The notes beneath the pieces are model-generated. The model worked only from the letters and a program-made list of their open reading frames with translations, ran no database searches and had not been told where the DNA came from. This document shows, piece after piece, positions 43,130-56,416 of a stretch of DNA of 64,000 nucleotides. A program made the translations under genes and the position numbers. Position 1 is the stretch's first letter, and every line of letters starts with the position of its first letter. This DNA comes from Closterium sp. Naga37s-1 (lineage: Eukaryota; Streptophyta; Zygnematophyceae; Desmidiales; Closteriaceae): positions 2,043,501 through 2,107,500 of the forward strand of contig CANJKZ010000955.1 of NCBI GenBank assembly GCA_947471745.1. The letters run 5' to 3'.

Positions 43130-43452
43130 TCTGCTTCGCTGCTGCCCCTGTTCCGCTTCTCTGCTGCGCCGCTGACCTGTTCTGCTGCGCCGCTGGACCT
43201 GTTCTGCTGCGCCGCTGAACCTGTTCTGCTGCGCCGCTGAACCTGTTCTGCTGCACCGCTGAACCTGTTCCGCTGCGCCGCTGAACCTGTTCCGCTGCGC
43301 CGCTGAAAACCTGTTCCGCTGCGCCGATGGACCTGTTCCGCTGCGCCGCTGAAAACCTGTTCCGCTGCGCCGCTGGACCTGTTCCGCTGCGCCGCTGAAA
43401 ACCTGTTCCGCTGCGCCGCTGGACCTGTTCCGCTGCGCCGCTGAAAACCTGT
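43130..43452. repeat. 22-bp tandem array in Copia B1 leader
   Basis: About 14 copies of CCTGTTCTGCTGCGCCGCTGAA-type units (22 bp, with a 24-bp GAAAAC variant) lie between the primer-binding site and gag. They keep several frames open, for instance AAEQVQRRSGTG repeats on minus. Confidence 0.88.
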
Positions 43453-43987
43453 TCGAAGTTAAGAAGATGCGAAAATTGCCACGGAGATATAAAAACCAGA
43501 AGCTTACGATGAAGGAAGTCGAAAGCTGAGAATGTCGCCGTTGAAAAACGAGATGCGCGATGAAGGAAGCCGAATGCGCGCTTGACCGGAGAGACGATGT
43601 GAAGTTTCTGAAAAACGCTAAGCGTAGGAGCCGGGAACCGAAATAGGCATAGCCTAAAAGGAGAGAACCATCGGGACGCCAAGGATCGGATTCCGCGTGA
43701 GCGGAATTAACTAGCTCGATACCATGATAGAATTGGAACTGAATTGATTGCTTGATAAGGAAGGCACTAGGCCTTAAGTACAAACAGGGTTGGGTTGAGC
43801 AAAGCTAGGGAAAGGATGGGATGGGAATCCTAGCAAATCTCCAATTGGTGAGTTGGCAGATTTGCAGGATTACGAGGGAATCCCAACCAGATAGGGTTGG
43901 GATTACAAATCTACACCCAACCTACAAAGTAACCTAACCGATATAGAATATAGTACAAAGTGTTGACTGACTATTTCTAACAGATCT

Positions 43988-46900
43988 CCCTTCTTGGAGA
44001 TCCCAAGGTTGCTGCCCGCCCTTCCATTTCCTCTTCCACAACCAGCAGTGGAGATGCTACTGAAGGCAACAATGATGCAGCCCCTAAAACAGCCCATTCG
44101 ATTGCTTCGCTGCCAGATGAAGAAAAAGAGGAGCATGCGTACTATCTTCTCATGTCAGCCGTCCATCCTCAACTCTCACTAACACTTGCTCAAGCCAACA
44201 CGACGAAGGATATGTGGGGATGCATCATGGCGCGGTTTGACTGCATGGGTAACCATGCACAAGTGGCTCTCCTTCGAGATCTCATCACTACACGGATGGA
44301 CCCAACAATGAGTCTTCGCTCCTACTTCGATCGAGTTGGAAATCTCACGCACCAACTCAAATCTGCCGGCTTCGAGCTACCATCTTGGGTGGTGGTAATC
44401 TCCATCATTCTCAATCTGCCGGACTCCTTCAAGACTCTCACAGAAACTATTTGCACCGTGAAAGACATCAAGTCTATGACGGTTGAATACCTGCAGTCAC
44501 GACTACTCGATGCCGATTGGGAGCGGTCACAATCTGGTACAAGCCGCAATATGGAAGGTGCATACAACCTCCATTCCCAGCCCTCCCACCCTATTCGCTC
44601 CGGTTCCCGCCAGTCCCCTACTTGCCGCTACTGCAAGAAAACCGGCCACACCATTGACGAATGCTTCAAGTTGAAGAAGAAGAAAGAGCTCGAAGAAAGC
44701 TCTCGACGGGAGAAATCTGTCATCCAGCCTTCGGTGCATGTGTCAACAAGCTCCTCCGCCGACATCCCTTCGATCTCCACAACACCTACTGCCCCATCAG
44801 CCCCTCAGTCCGTACCTGATTCCCGGTACGTTGACATAGCTTTCAGCACCAGCCACCGCCCCATCCTCCCCACCTGGACTCCTCTCGTCGCTGCTGTCTT
44901 CATCTTCACCATCCTCCTCCTCCTCCTCCTCCTCTTCCCTTATGGTGCTCCCTACGCATCGGCACTCACAGCCTCTTCCTCAAACATGATCCGGACTTCT
45001 TCCTGGCTGGTGGACAGCAGTGCATCTTCCCATATATGCTCCGATCGCTCGTTGTTTTCATCTCTCCAGCAGCCAACTGATGATATTATCGTTCGTTTTG
45101 GTGGTGGAGAAACTTACAAAGTCTTGGGAGTCGGCACGGTGGTGGCTACTCTTCGCTCACAAACCTCGGAGACCACCATCCAGCTAGACAACGTTCTGTT
45201 TCTCCCTTCATCGGTTCACAACCTCCTCTCGGTTCGTGCACTTGGAGCTGCCGGCATTGCCGTTTCCTTCCCCACTGCAGGGCGGGTTGAGCTCAAAACT
45301 GATGCGGCTCATATCGGCGAGGGCTTTACCCGCAACAATCTGTTTTATCTTCAGCTGCATCATGGGAGCAGTGCCGCCCCCCCCATCAACCCCACGGCAT
45401 GTCCAGTCTCCACCACCACCTCCTCATACCTTTGGCATCGTCGTTTCGGGCATCTTAACATGCGGGACCTGTCAACACTTCATAGGCAGCAGCTGGTCAC
45501 CGGTCTTAACCTCTCCTCCTCCTCGATTCCCCAATGCATCTCGTGCTATCGTGGGAAACAAACGCGTCAACCATTTGGCGTATCCCATTCTCGCACCACA
45601 GCACCGCTCCAACTCATGCATTCGGATATTGCTGGACCATTTTCATATGGAACTACCATTGGAGGTGCTTGCTACCTTCTCACCTTCATCGACGACTATT
45701 CCCGCCACATTACCGTGTATCTCCTACGCCATCGTTCAAAGGCATTTTCATGCTTCAAAGATTACGTCACTCGGGTGCACAATATGCATTCCCCAAGGAC
45801 CATCAAAGCGTTTCGCTCCGATGGTGCCTTGGAGTTCAATTCCGACGCCTTCACTTCATTCCTTAAAGCTCATGGCATCGCTCGACACCGTTCTACGCCG
45901 TACACACCCGAGCAAAATGGAGTTGCTGAACGCGCCAATCGGACTATACTTGAGATGGTCCGTTCCATGCTTCATGACGCACACATGGACAAAGGATGGT
46001 GGGGTGAAGCCGCTCTCACTGCTGCCTATCTCCGAAATCATGCCATTAGTCGGGGTGGTTCAACTTCTAAGACTCCCATAGAACTATGGACCGGTGCACG
46101 TCCAGACGTATCACACCTCCGCATCTTTGGTTCACCCGTTTCAGTCCTCATTCCTCCGCAACGGCGCTCTAAGCTCGACAACCGAAGCACGGCCGGCATC
46201 ATGGTTGGGTATGGTCATCTTGACCGCACCAAGGCTTATCGCATCTATATCCCATCTCAGCACCGTGTCACACTTTCTCGTGATGTCATCTTCATGGAGC
46301 ACTCTTCGCCACCTTCCGATGACCCTCGAGAACCTCCATCGTCATCTCCACCACCCATATCATCATCTCCGCCTCCTCCCCCACCCCCTTCCCTCTCAGC
46401 CCCAACCTCCCCTCCCTCTCCTTCACCACCCATGCCCTCTTCCACCACCCTCCTCCTACCATCTCCAACTCTGCCCGCACCAGCCACCTCTTCTCCTCCT
46501 CCTTTGTTTTCCAACCTTCCTCTGCCCTCGACGCCGCAAGACTTCCGCCTTCCATCCCTCTCCTCTCCTTCTTCAGCTCGTCCTCCTCCTTGCACCTCTA
46601 GTTCCTCACCACCATCCCCTTCAGCTCCTTCCACTCTTTCACTTTTCTCACAGCTCAAGGTCTTACCGTCTCCTTCTGAACCCATTGACTTCACCCTTCC
46701 TCCTCTTTCCAAGACATCCGCTAATGCCGCCCTTCATCATCATTACGAACCTCAAACCATTCATGAGGCCCGCACTGGCCCTGATGCTGCTGAATGGATC
46801 AAGGCTGCTGATGCGGAACTCGCTGCCCTGCACGCTAATGACACTTACAGCGTTGTTTCTCGACCACCCAAGTGCAAACCGATTCCATGCAAATGGATTT

Positions 46901-47611
46901 TCAAGGTCAAGGAGCATGCTGATGGTTCTATCGAACGTCGCAAGGCCCGCCTTGTTGTCAAAGGTTTCAAACAACGCGACGGTGTTGATTTCCATGACAC
47001 CTTTGCTCCTACCGTCCGCTTCGCCACCCTCCGCCTCTTCCTCACCATTGCTGCCGCTTTCGACCTAGAAGTCCATCAGCTGGACATTTCCAACGCCTTC
47101 CTCAACGGCACTCTTGATGAAATTCTCTACATGATGCAGCCTCCCGGTTATGAACTTCCGGCGGTCCATGGTGTTGAGCAAGTTTGTCTCTTGCACAAAC
47201 CGTTGTACGGGTTGAAGCAAGCGCCGCGGTGCTGGTACCGCAAACTTCGTGAAGAGCTTGCTGCCTTTCGCCATTTTGCTGCCCGTGCGGACCCCGGCCT
47301 CTTCATTGCTCCTCCATAATCTCCTTATCGGCCTACAGTTGCATCCTTCTTCATGCTTCTCGTCTATGTTGACGACCTCATCATTCTTTCCTCCTCCTCT
47401 TCTCTTCTTTCCTCCTTCAAGCGTGCCCTTTCATCTCGCTTCAAGCTTCGTGACCTCGGTCCTCTTTCCTACTACCTTGGCTTTCACATCACTCGTGATC
47501 GGACCTCCCGCACTCTCCACCTTCATCAATCCAAATTCATCACCTCCATCTTAGACACCTACTCGTTCACTCCACTTAACCCTGCTGCCACCCCCATGGA
47601 CACCAAGTTTC
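43988..47611 (+). CDS. Copia C2 gag-pol coding region, middle part
   Basis: This is the C2 segment between nested elements B1 and D. It carries gag with a CCHC knuckle (CRYCKKTGHTIDEC), protease, GAG-pre-integrase (LWHRRFGHLNMRDL), integrase (GVAERANRTILEM), a Ser/Pro linker and reverse transcriptase (YVDDLIILSS). It is almost identical to C1. The RNase H end is beyond D at 55446-56166 (SCEAEYSSLGAA, DNNSAIILAK). Confidence 0.9.
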
Positions 47612-47829
47612 TGTCAGAACATCATAGCTCATGCATATTGTGTAGGCTATAGTGGGGTAGCCCATAAGGGGTACAACCCAATTAGGGTTAGCACTTGTAC
47701 CCAATTCATTCATAGTTCATCCATTCCTTGTTTCTTCTCATGGTATCGAGCAGGTTCCCTAGTGGGAACGCTTCCTAGGGCCCACCACGATTTTTTTTTT
47801 TTTTTCCTGCCCGGAGCGCGCTTCGCTCC

Positions 47830-48330
47830 CACAGTCGCGCCCTCTCACGGCCCCTCGCGTCGCCCTTAGCGGCCCCTTATGGCCCCTCGCGCCGTCCCTT
47901 ACGGCCCCTAGCGCGGCCCCTTACGGCCCCTTACGGCCCCTAGCGCGGCCCGTCGGCCCCTTACGGCCCCTTACGGCCCCTCGCGCGGCTCCTTACGGCC
48001 CCTTACGGCCCCTTACGGCCCCTCGCGCGGCCCCTTACGGCCCCTCGCGCGGCCCCTTACGGCCCCTTGCGCCGCCCGTCGGCCCCTTACGGCCCCTTAC
48101 GGCCCCTCGTGCGGCCCCTTACGGCCCCTTACGGCCCCTCGCGCCGCCCGTCGCCCCCTCGCACCGCCCTCAGCGGCCCCTTACGGCCCCCTAAGGCCCG
48201 TCGCCGCCCTCCGCGGCCCCTCGCGCCGCCCCTTCACGGCCCGTCGCCGCCCTCCGCGGCCCCTCGCGCCGCCCCCCTTCACGGCCAGTCGCCGCCCTCC
48301 GCGGCTCCTCGTGACGCGGCCCCTCGCACC
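47830..48330. repeat. GC-rich tandem repeats in Copia D leader
   Basis: Irregular copies of CCCCTTACGGCCCCTCGCGC with 11- and 15-bp sub-units. They leave Pro/Arg/Ala-rich open frames on both strands up to about 48690, which I read as repeat artefacts. Confidence 0.85.
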
Positions 48331-48777
48331 GCCCTCTCCGGCCCACCGTCGCCGCCCCTACCGCAGCGGCCGCCGCCGTCCCTGCAGCAGCAGCCGCAGC
48401 CGTCGCCAGCAGCAGCCGCCACCACCTCCCTCGGGGCCGCGGCTGCTGCCGCAGCTGACTGCACCCGCCGACGCCGCTCCACTCGGCCCCGCCGCCGCTC
48501 CCCACGCGGCCTCGCCGCGCCACCTGAGCCGCCCGGGCCTGCCGAGCCGCCGTACCGCCCGAGCCGCAGTACCGCCCGAGCCGCCCGAGCCGCCGTGTCG
48601 CCGAGCCGCACTTGCAGCCGAGCCGTCGTACCGCCGAGCCGCCCGAGCCGCCCGAGCCGCCGAGTTGCCGAGCCGCCGAGCAGCTGAGCCACCCGAGTCG
48701 CCCTGTCCGGTAAGTGCAGCGCCTCTGTCCCTGCACTGCCCTCACCCTACTGTTAGCGCTGCTAGTCTACTGCTGTC

Positions 48778-51700
48778 ATGGCTACCCCTAGTGTCCTCGC
48801 CTTTGACGCTGAGGGTAGGGCCATTGACTTTGACGTCTGGGTAGATGACCTGCAGCTTTTCCTACAGTGCGATAGGGCAGACGGTCTCTCCCTCTTTGAC
48901 CTCACCTCTGGTGCCTCTCCTGCCCCTGCTGCTGATGCCGACGCCACTGTTCGCTCCCAGTGGGCCACTCGCGATGCTGCTGCACGTCTTGCTGTGCGTC
49001 GCCACCTGCCTACCTCTGAGCGTGCGCACTTTAGCCAGTACAAGAGTGCTCAGACCTTGTACGACGCTGTAGTTGCGCGCTACTCCTCCCCTGCCACTGC
49101 TGCACTGAGCCGCCTCATGCTACCGTACCTCTTCCCTGACCTTGCTGCCTTTCCCACAGTCGCTGACCTCATTACGCACCTCCGCACTAGTGACACTCGC
49201 TACCGCGCTGCGCTTCCTGCTGAGTTCTGCGCCAAGAACCCCCCCCCCATGTACATCACCCTCTACTACATAGTCACCCGGCTCCCTGACTCCCTTCGCG
49301 TAGTCAGGGACCACTTCCTCTCTGTTTGCCCCACCACTCTCACCGTTGACCTCCTCGAGAAGTCCCTCCTAGCAGCAGAGAAGAGCATAGTCGCTGTAGG
49401 AGCCTCTCGTGGTGACCCTCGCACCCCCATCTTTGAGGGGTGTTCCCCCTCCCCCCTTTTGCCCTCTGTTGCCTCTGCTGCTGCGGCCGACCTCGTTGGG
49501 CTTGAGTCGGTCGGTGCGGCGTCTACCCCTAGCGGGAGACGTCGCCCTGGCAAGGGCAAGGGGGGCAGGGGCACTGGAGGAGCTAGCGGGGGCGGTGGAG
49601 GCGGCGGTGGAGGCGGTGGAGGGGGTGGGGGTGGCGGTGGGAGTGGTGGCGGGGGCGGAGGTGTCGGTGGCGGCAGTGGAGGCGGAGGCGGCGGTGGCGG
49701 TGGCGGTGGGAGCGGAGGTGGCGGAGGTGGAGGAGGAGGCGGCGGAGGAGGTGGAGCTGGTCGGGGTGGCGCTGCACAGAGGGGCGGCTCCGGTGGTGGT
49801 CAGCGCCAGCAGCAGCAGCAGCGCACTCGTGACATCCCCTCCCCTCAGCAGCTCCGTGAGTGGTACAATGCACGCCAGAGGGGTGGGGGTACTGGCCCGT
49901 GCACCTACGTCCTACGCATCGGCGACCGCACGGGTGAGCAGTGCGGGGGTGCGCACTTCACCCAGCGCTGCTTTGGCCGCCTGACGGACGCTTGGCGTCA
50001 CCAGTTCCCTGAGGCCACTGAGATCCCCCGCTGGGGTGAGCTGTCTAGGGCGGGTGTAGCTGTCTTTGACCTTGACTTTGATGCTATTCTTGCTGCCATG
50101 TATACTGTGACTATTAGTGATGAGGGTGACTGTTACCGGTGTTTTCCGCCCGACCCGGGCATTGAGACTGCTGCTCTAGGTACTGGTGAGGCTGCTGCTC
50201 TAGGTGCTAGCGAGGCTGCTGCTCTAGGTGCGTCTGCTCCCTCAGGTGCTGGTGAGTCTGCTCTCTCAGGTTCTGCGTCGGCTTCGGCCTCCCACACCTT
50301 CACCCTTGACTCGGGGGCTTCTCGCTCCTTCTTTCGAGACCGCACCACACTCACGCCGCTTGGCCGGCCAGTTGCAGTCTCTCTGGCAGACCCCTCTGGG
50401 GGTCCTGTCCTTGCTCACTTCTCCACTGTCCTCCCGTGTCCGGCGGCCCCCTCTGGCAACCTGTCTGGTCTTTACCTTCCCTCGTTCTCTACGAACTTGG
50501 TGAGTGGTGCTGACCTACAGGATGCGGGGGTTCACCAGTTCACTCCTGCGAGTCAGCGGGTGACCCACTGCACGGACGCTCGGACAGGCCGACACCTGGC
50601 CACGTTTACCCGTCGGCCGGGGTCGAGCCTGTACACCCTGACCACTGAGTCTCCTCCAGTCACTGCGTCTGGTCAGGTAGCTGCGTCGGGTCAGGTGTTT
50701 GCTGCAGCGTCCAGGTCTGGTCCTGAGTCTGCCCCCTGTTCGTGTCGCCTCCTGTCTCACGAGACTCTCCTCTGGCACCACCGCCTTGGTCACCCCTCCC
50801 TGCTTCGTCTCCGAGGCATGGCCTCCCGTGTCCTTGTCTCTGGTCTTCCCCGGTCCCTCCCTCCCCTTCCTCCGGGGCCTGGCCCTACCTGCGTCCCCTG
50901 TGTCGAGGGGCGGCAGCGGGCTGCCCCTCACTCCTCCCAGTTTCCTCCGACGGAGGCCCCGCTGCAGACGCCAGACCTTCACGCTTCCGGAATCTCCACA
51001 GCAAAATGGGATTGCTGAGCGCCGCATTGGCATGGTCATGGACGTCGCCCGTACGTCCATGATGCATGCGGCTGCCCCCCATTTTCTGTGGCCGTTTGCG
51101 GTTCGGTACGCAGCGCATCAGAGCAACCTTCAGCCCAGGGTCTCCATGCCGGAGACCTCCCCAGCTTTACTGTGGACGGGGAAGGTTGGCGATGCGTCTG
51201 CGTTCCGTGTCTGGGGATCTCGGGCGTTTGTCCGCGACTTGTCTGCGGACAAGCTGTCCCCTCGTGCTGCTCCTTGCGTCTTCCTGGGTTTCCCCCCTGA
51301 CGCCCCAGGGTGGCAGTTCTACCACCCCACCTCTCGCCGTGTTCTGTCCTCCCAGGACGTCACGTTCGACGAGTCGGTCCCCTACTACCGCCTCTTCCCC
51401 TACCGCACTCCGTCCCTCCCCCCGCCACCGCTCTTCCTTGTACCAGGTCCCCCCCCGGTAGACCCCCTCCCCCCTCAGGGTCCTGCCCCTTCAGGTGTGT
51501 CCCAGGTAGACGCTGTTGAGCCTGTCGAGGTCGCTGGTGACTCTGGTGCTGCTGAGGGTGCTGAGCCTGGGAGTGCTGACTCTGGGGGTGCTGAGCGTGT
51601 GGGTGCTACGCCTGGGGGTACTGAGCCTGAGGGTACTACGACTGGGGGTGCTGAGCCTGGGGGTGCTGAGTCTGGGGGTGCTACGCCTGGGGGTGCTGAG

Positions 51701-54424
51701 CCTGGGGGTGCTGAGCCTGGGGGTGCTACGCCTGGGGGTGCGGAGCCTGAGGGAGCTGGGCCTACTGGTGCTGTGCCTGGCGGTTCTCCGGGTGCTTCTT
51801 CTCGCCGGGAGCCACTCTCTCCACAGGAGCTGCGTGAGTGGTTTGCCCGGCGCTGGAGGCAAGCGGCTGGAGCTGGAGGAGCTGCGGGTACTGGAGTTTC
51901 TGTTGTTGCTGAGGGAGCTGGTGCCACGGGTCCCGGAGGTGCTCGTACTGGGCGTACTGGAGCTGCTGGACCTGCGGGTACTTCTGGAGCTGGAGCTGCT
52001 GCGGGTGATGGCGCGGAGGCTACTGCTGTCGGTCCTGGAGGCGGTCCTGCTGGGGGTACTGCTGGTGCTGCTGGGGGTACTGGAGCTGGAGCTGCTACTG
52101 GTGCTGGTGCTGCCACAGGGGGTGCTGGTGCTGTCCCTACTGTGTCTGGAGTCGCCGCGCGGCCTCGGCCGTACTTCGTTCCGCTCCTTCAGCAGGTTCT
52201 TGGTCTCCCGTCTTCTACTGGTCCTCCTCCTCCCTTAGAGTGTCCACAGCCTGTCCCGTCGCAGTTACAGTTACAGCCGGCCTCCCCACTGCCTGCTCCG
52301 TCTCCCTACACTGGTCCTACTGGAGGTCTTGCTGAGCGTCGTGAGCCTGCGTCTCGCCCTGCGTCGCCTGTCCGTGCTGCTCGCACTAGTGGCCGTGGTT
52401 CGCGTCAGCGTCCTCCTCCTGTCCCTGGCACGCACCGGATGTCTCTGCGTCCGTCCACTGCTCCTCTGCGTGCCCCTTTGCCTTCTCCTCCTGAGTCTTC
52501 TCTTCCTGCTCCTGCCGACCCGGAGTCGGACTCTCTTCGTGCTGCCAGTCCTAATGTCACGCGTCTCCTTGCTACTGTTGTTACTGACCCTTCCTTTGAG
52601 TCCACTGCTGCGTCTGCCCTAGTTGCTGAGCTCGTCGACTTTGCTGCTCGCTGTCGCCTAGACTACGTCGCCAGTCTTGTTGCTGAGTCTGAGTCTGTCT
52701 GTCCTCCGTCCGTCGGGGGTGAGTGTGCCCTTGGCACGGACGTCCTTGAGGACAGGCAGGAGGAGTTCCAGTGCTTGGCCGCTGCTTCACCTCATCTCGT
52801 GTCCGTACTGCTTACCCCTGAGGGAGACCCGGATGCACTTGACATCCCGACTCCGCGCTCTTACGCGGAGGCGATAGAGGGTCCCTACTCCTCTCAGTGG
52901 CAGGCAGCTATGGACGCAGAGATGGCTTCCTGGAAGTCCACAGGCACCTACGTTGACGCTGTTCCCCCTCCTGGGGCGAACATCGTCAGTCGCATGTGGA
53001 TTTTCAGGGTGAAGCGACCGCCGGGTTCTCCGCCTGTCTTCAAGGCGCGTTACGTGGCTCGTGGCTTCAGTCAGCGGCAGGGAGTTGACTACTTTCAGAC
53101 CTTCTCTCCCACCCCGAAGATGACCACTCTTCGGGTACTGCTGCACGTAGCTGCTCACCGTGACTACGAGCTACACTCTCTTGACTTCAGCACTGCTTTC
53201 TTGCAGGGCAGCCTGCACGAGGAGATCTGGCTGCGTCGCCCACCTGGTTTCACTGGGTCTTCTCCTCCTGGCACCCAGTGGAGCCTACGGCGGCCAGTCT
53301 ACGGTCTCCGCCAGGCACCGCGTGAGTGGCACGACACACTGAGGACTACACTTGCGGCTCTTGGGTTTGCTCCCTCTACTGCCAACCCGTCGCTGTTTCT
53401 GCGCACCGACACTTCTTTGCCGCCGTTCTATATCCTCGTGTACGTCGACGACTTGGTCTTTGCCACAGCTGACACTGCTGGACTCGCCCACGTGAAGTCC
53501 GAGCTGCAGAAGAGACACACGTGCACTGACCTGGGTGAACTGCGCAGCTACCTTGGCTTGCAGATCACTCGGGACAGAGCACGCCGCACCATTACCCTGA
53601 CTCAGTCACACATGGTGCAGCAGGTCCTTCAGCGCTTCGGCTTCACGTACTCCTCGCCTCAGGCCACTCCTCTGCCTACTCGCCACTCGCTCTCAGCTCT
53701 GCCTTCGGATGAGTCCGTAGAGTCGAGTGGCCCGTACCCAGAGCTTGTTGGCTGCCTCATGTACCTGATGACCTGCACACGACCTGACCTCGCATACCCT
53801 CTTAGCATTCTCGCACGCTATGTTGCTCCTGGGAGACACAGACCGGAGCACATGGCTGCAGCGAAGAGGGTGTTGCGTTACTTGTGCAGTACGTCGGGCA
53901 TGGGGCTTGTGCTTGGAGGGCAGAGTCCAGTGGTCCTCACTGGGCACGCAGACGCTTCTTGGGCTGACGACCAGGCTACGCAGCGGTCGTCACAGGGTTA
54001 CACCTTCAGCCTTGGTTCCGGCTCTGTTTCGTGGCGGGCTACCCGCTCGTCTTCTGTTCTCGGCTCCAGTTGTGAGGCTGAGATCTACGCCGGGGCCATG
54101 GCTGCACAGGAGCTTCGCTGGCTCACCTACCTGCTGACTGACCTCGGAGAGCCGCCTCGTTCTCCTCCAGTGCTGTACGTAGACAACAAGGCCATGCTGG
54201 CCTTGTGTCGAGAGCAGAGACTGGAGCACAGAACCAAGCACATTGCTCTCCGCTACTTCCTTGCTCGTGAGCTACAGCAGCGTGGTCAGCTGCGGCTTGC
54301 GTACGTGGCCTCTCAGGCCAACACTGCTGATATCTTCACCAAGGCACTTGCGCCTTGTGATCATCAGCGCTTCTGTACTCAGCTGGGTCTTGTGCCCACC
54401 TTGCCTCACTTGCTCACCCCTTGA
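48778..54424 (+). CDS. Copia D gag-pol coding region
   Basis: It starts MATPSVLAFDAEGRAIDFDV. The gag part contains RLMLPYLFPDLAAF and TLYYIVTRLPDSLRVVRDHF, followed by a run of about 80 mostly glycine residues (49577-49797). Then come protease (LDSGASRSFFRD), GAG-pre-integrase (LWHHRLGHPSLLRLRGM), integrase (FTLPESPQQNGIAERRIG), a linker rich in GAEPGGATPG repeats, reverse transcriptase (ILVYVDDLVFA) and RNase H (SCEAEIYAGA, VDNKAMLALCREQ). GC content and codon use are far higher in G/C than in the surrounding C2. Confidence 0.92.
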
Positions 54425-55125
54425 CCTTGTTTGTCTTGTTGGCTGCCTCATGTACCTGATGACCTGCACACGACCTGACCTTGCATACCCTCTTAGCATT
54501 TTCGCACGCTATGTTGCTCCTGGGAGACACAGACCGGAGCACATGGCTGCAGCGAAGAGGGTGTTGCGCTACTTGTGCAGTACGTCGGGCATGGGGCTTG
54601 TGCTTGGAGGGCAGAGTCCAGTGGTCCTTACTGGGCACGCAGACGCTTCTTGGGCTGACGACCAGGCTACGCAGCGGTCGTCACAGGGTTACACCTTCAG
54701 CCTTGGTTCCGGCTCTGTTTCGTGGCGGGCTACTCGCTCGTCTTCTGTTCTCGGCTCCAGTTGTGAGGCTGAGATCTACGCAGGAGCCATGGCTGCACAG
54801 GAGCTTCGCTGGCTCACCTACCTGCTGACTGACCTCGGAGAGCCGCCTCGTTCTCCTCCAGTGCTGTACGTAGACAACAAGGCCATGCTGGCCTTGTGTC
54901 GGGAGCAGCGACTGGAGCACAGAACGAAGCACATTGCTCTCCGCTACTTTCTTGCTCGTGAGCTGCAGCAGCGTGGTCAGCTGCGTCTTGCGTACGTGGC
55001 CTCTGAGGCCAACACTGCTGATATCTTCACCAAGGCGCTTGCGCCTTGTGACCATCAGCGCTTCTGTACTCAGCTGGGCCTTGTGCCTACCTTGCCTCAC
55101 TTGCTCACCTCTTGACCTTGCTTGT
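53744..55125 (+). repeat. 691-bp tandem duplication at the end of Copia D
   Basis: The second copy starts at 54435 with CTTGTTGGCTGCCTCATG, the same string that begins copy one at 53744. The two are nearly identical, with a handful of substitutions. The unit covers the connection region and RNase H through the stop codon, so the second copy lies downstream of the coding end. Confidence 0.9.
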
Positions 55126-56416
55126 ACTGTTACATATATATATATCTGCTCTTGCTTGTCTAGCCTTTTTATATATATGTACTCCTGCATGTGAACTGGC
55201 CTTGTGGCCTTGAACTTGTGCTCGGAATGTGTGGTGACTTTGTGATCCACCCTGAGCTTGCTTTGCTTGACTGGTCTTGTGACCCCTTGTTCTCCCCCAC
55301 TTTGCCTATGGGGGTGTGTCAGAACATCATAGCTCATGCATATTGTGTAGGCTATAGTGGGGTAGCCCATAAGGGGTACAACCCAATTAGGGTTAGCACT
55401 TGTACCCAATTCATTCATAGTTCATCCATTCCTTGTTTCTTCTCAGTTTCAGCTGCCCGTGACTTCCTCCCCACACTCCTCCTCCTTTCCTTACACCTCG
55501 TTTGTCGGATCCATCATGTATGCCATGGTGGGTTCCCATCCCGACCTCGCATATAGCGCTGGAGCTCTTGCTCGTCACCTTCATGTTTGGTCTACTCCAC
55601 ACGTCTCGGCTGCCAAACGCGTTGCTCGCTACTTGAAAGGGACTACCTCGCTTGGGCTTCTCCTTGGCGGCATTCCCAACGCCCTTGAACTTCATGGGTG
55701 GTGTGACGCCTCTTGGGGACCGGAGGGAGAGCTCCAACGCTCCGTTACGTGCTACTTGTTCTTCCTCGGTCCGTCACTCATCTCTTGGCAGTCCAAACGT
55801 CAAGCTGTCGTCACTACCTCTTCCTGTGAAGCTGAATATTCTTCTCTAGGCGCCGCGGTGCATGAGGCATTATGGCTTCGATCCCTCATTACCGCACTTG
55901 GACTTCCCCTAACCGGCTCCACCCGCATCTCGTGTGACAACAATAGTGCCATCATTCTGGCCAAGGGTGACGGCGTCTTTCATCCCAAGGCCAAGCACAT
56001 CGACATCAAGCACCATTTCATTCGTGATCATGTTGCTGACCACTCCGTTACCCTTCTCTATGTTCCTACTCAAGACAACCTCGCTGACATTGGCACCAAG
56101 CCTTTGCCCCGTGACCCTTTTCTTCGCATCCGTGGTCTTCTCGGTCTCACCCATGTCTCCGCTTGAAGGACCCTACCCCGGGGACATCCTTGAGGGGGGG
56201 TGTTGTGCAGCAAGTATGTCCCAGAGGGTGGATTCTCACCTTCAGTCTTAGAGGTCGTGGGTTCAATTCTCAGCAGCTGCACTTTCCATTCTCATTATGC
56301 TCCACATTACATGTCCACACTCCACCACACTCCACCACAGTGAAGTGTGGTCACAGTTGGCATTGCCACCTGTCCACTCATCCCACACTCACCTTGCTAG
56401 CCTCTATGGTGTGCCA

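Larger units (their letters stand above)
38168..43982 (-). mobile_element. Copia LTR element B1 (nearly whole), inside C2
   Basis: Fossil Copia, minus strand. Two 258-bp LTRs (38168-38425 and 43725-43982), beginning TGTTAGAAATAG and ending CAATTCTATCA in element sense, differ at about three bases. Target duplication GATCT is at 38163-38167 and 43983-43987. The primer-binding site TGGTATCGAGC is directly inside the 5' LTR. The leader carries a 22-bp tandem array (43130-43452). The coding region is 42972-38448. It looks almost whole, with about one break, and is young. Confidence 0.95.
47612..55445 (+). mobile_element. Copia LTR element D, inside C2
   Basis: Fossil Copia, plus strand. Short LTRs of 129 bp (47612-47740 and 55317-55445) appear identical by eye. 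Target duplication GTTTC is at 47607-47611 and 55446-55450. The primer-binding site TGGTATCGAGC follows the 5' LTR. A very GC-rich leader with tandem repeats precedes gag-pol at 48778. After the coding region a 691-bp tandem duplication of the RNase H end is present (copies 53744-54434 and 54435 to about 55125). It is very young by LTR identity, but not whole, with about two breaks. Confidence 0.95.

Noticed and set aside
48067-48745. Arg/Pro/Ala-rich proteins from the Copia D leader
   Set aside because: GC-rich tandem repeats leave all frames open, and the region lies between the primer-binding site and the gag start.
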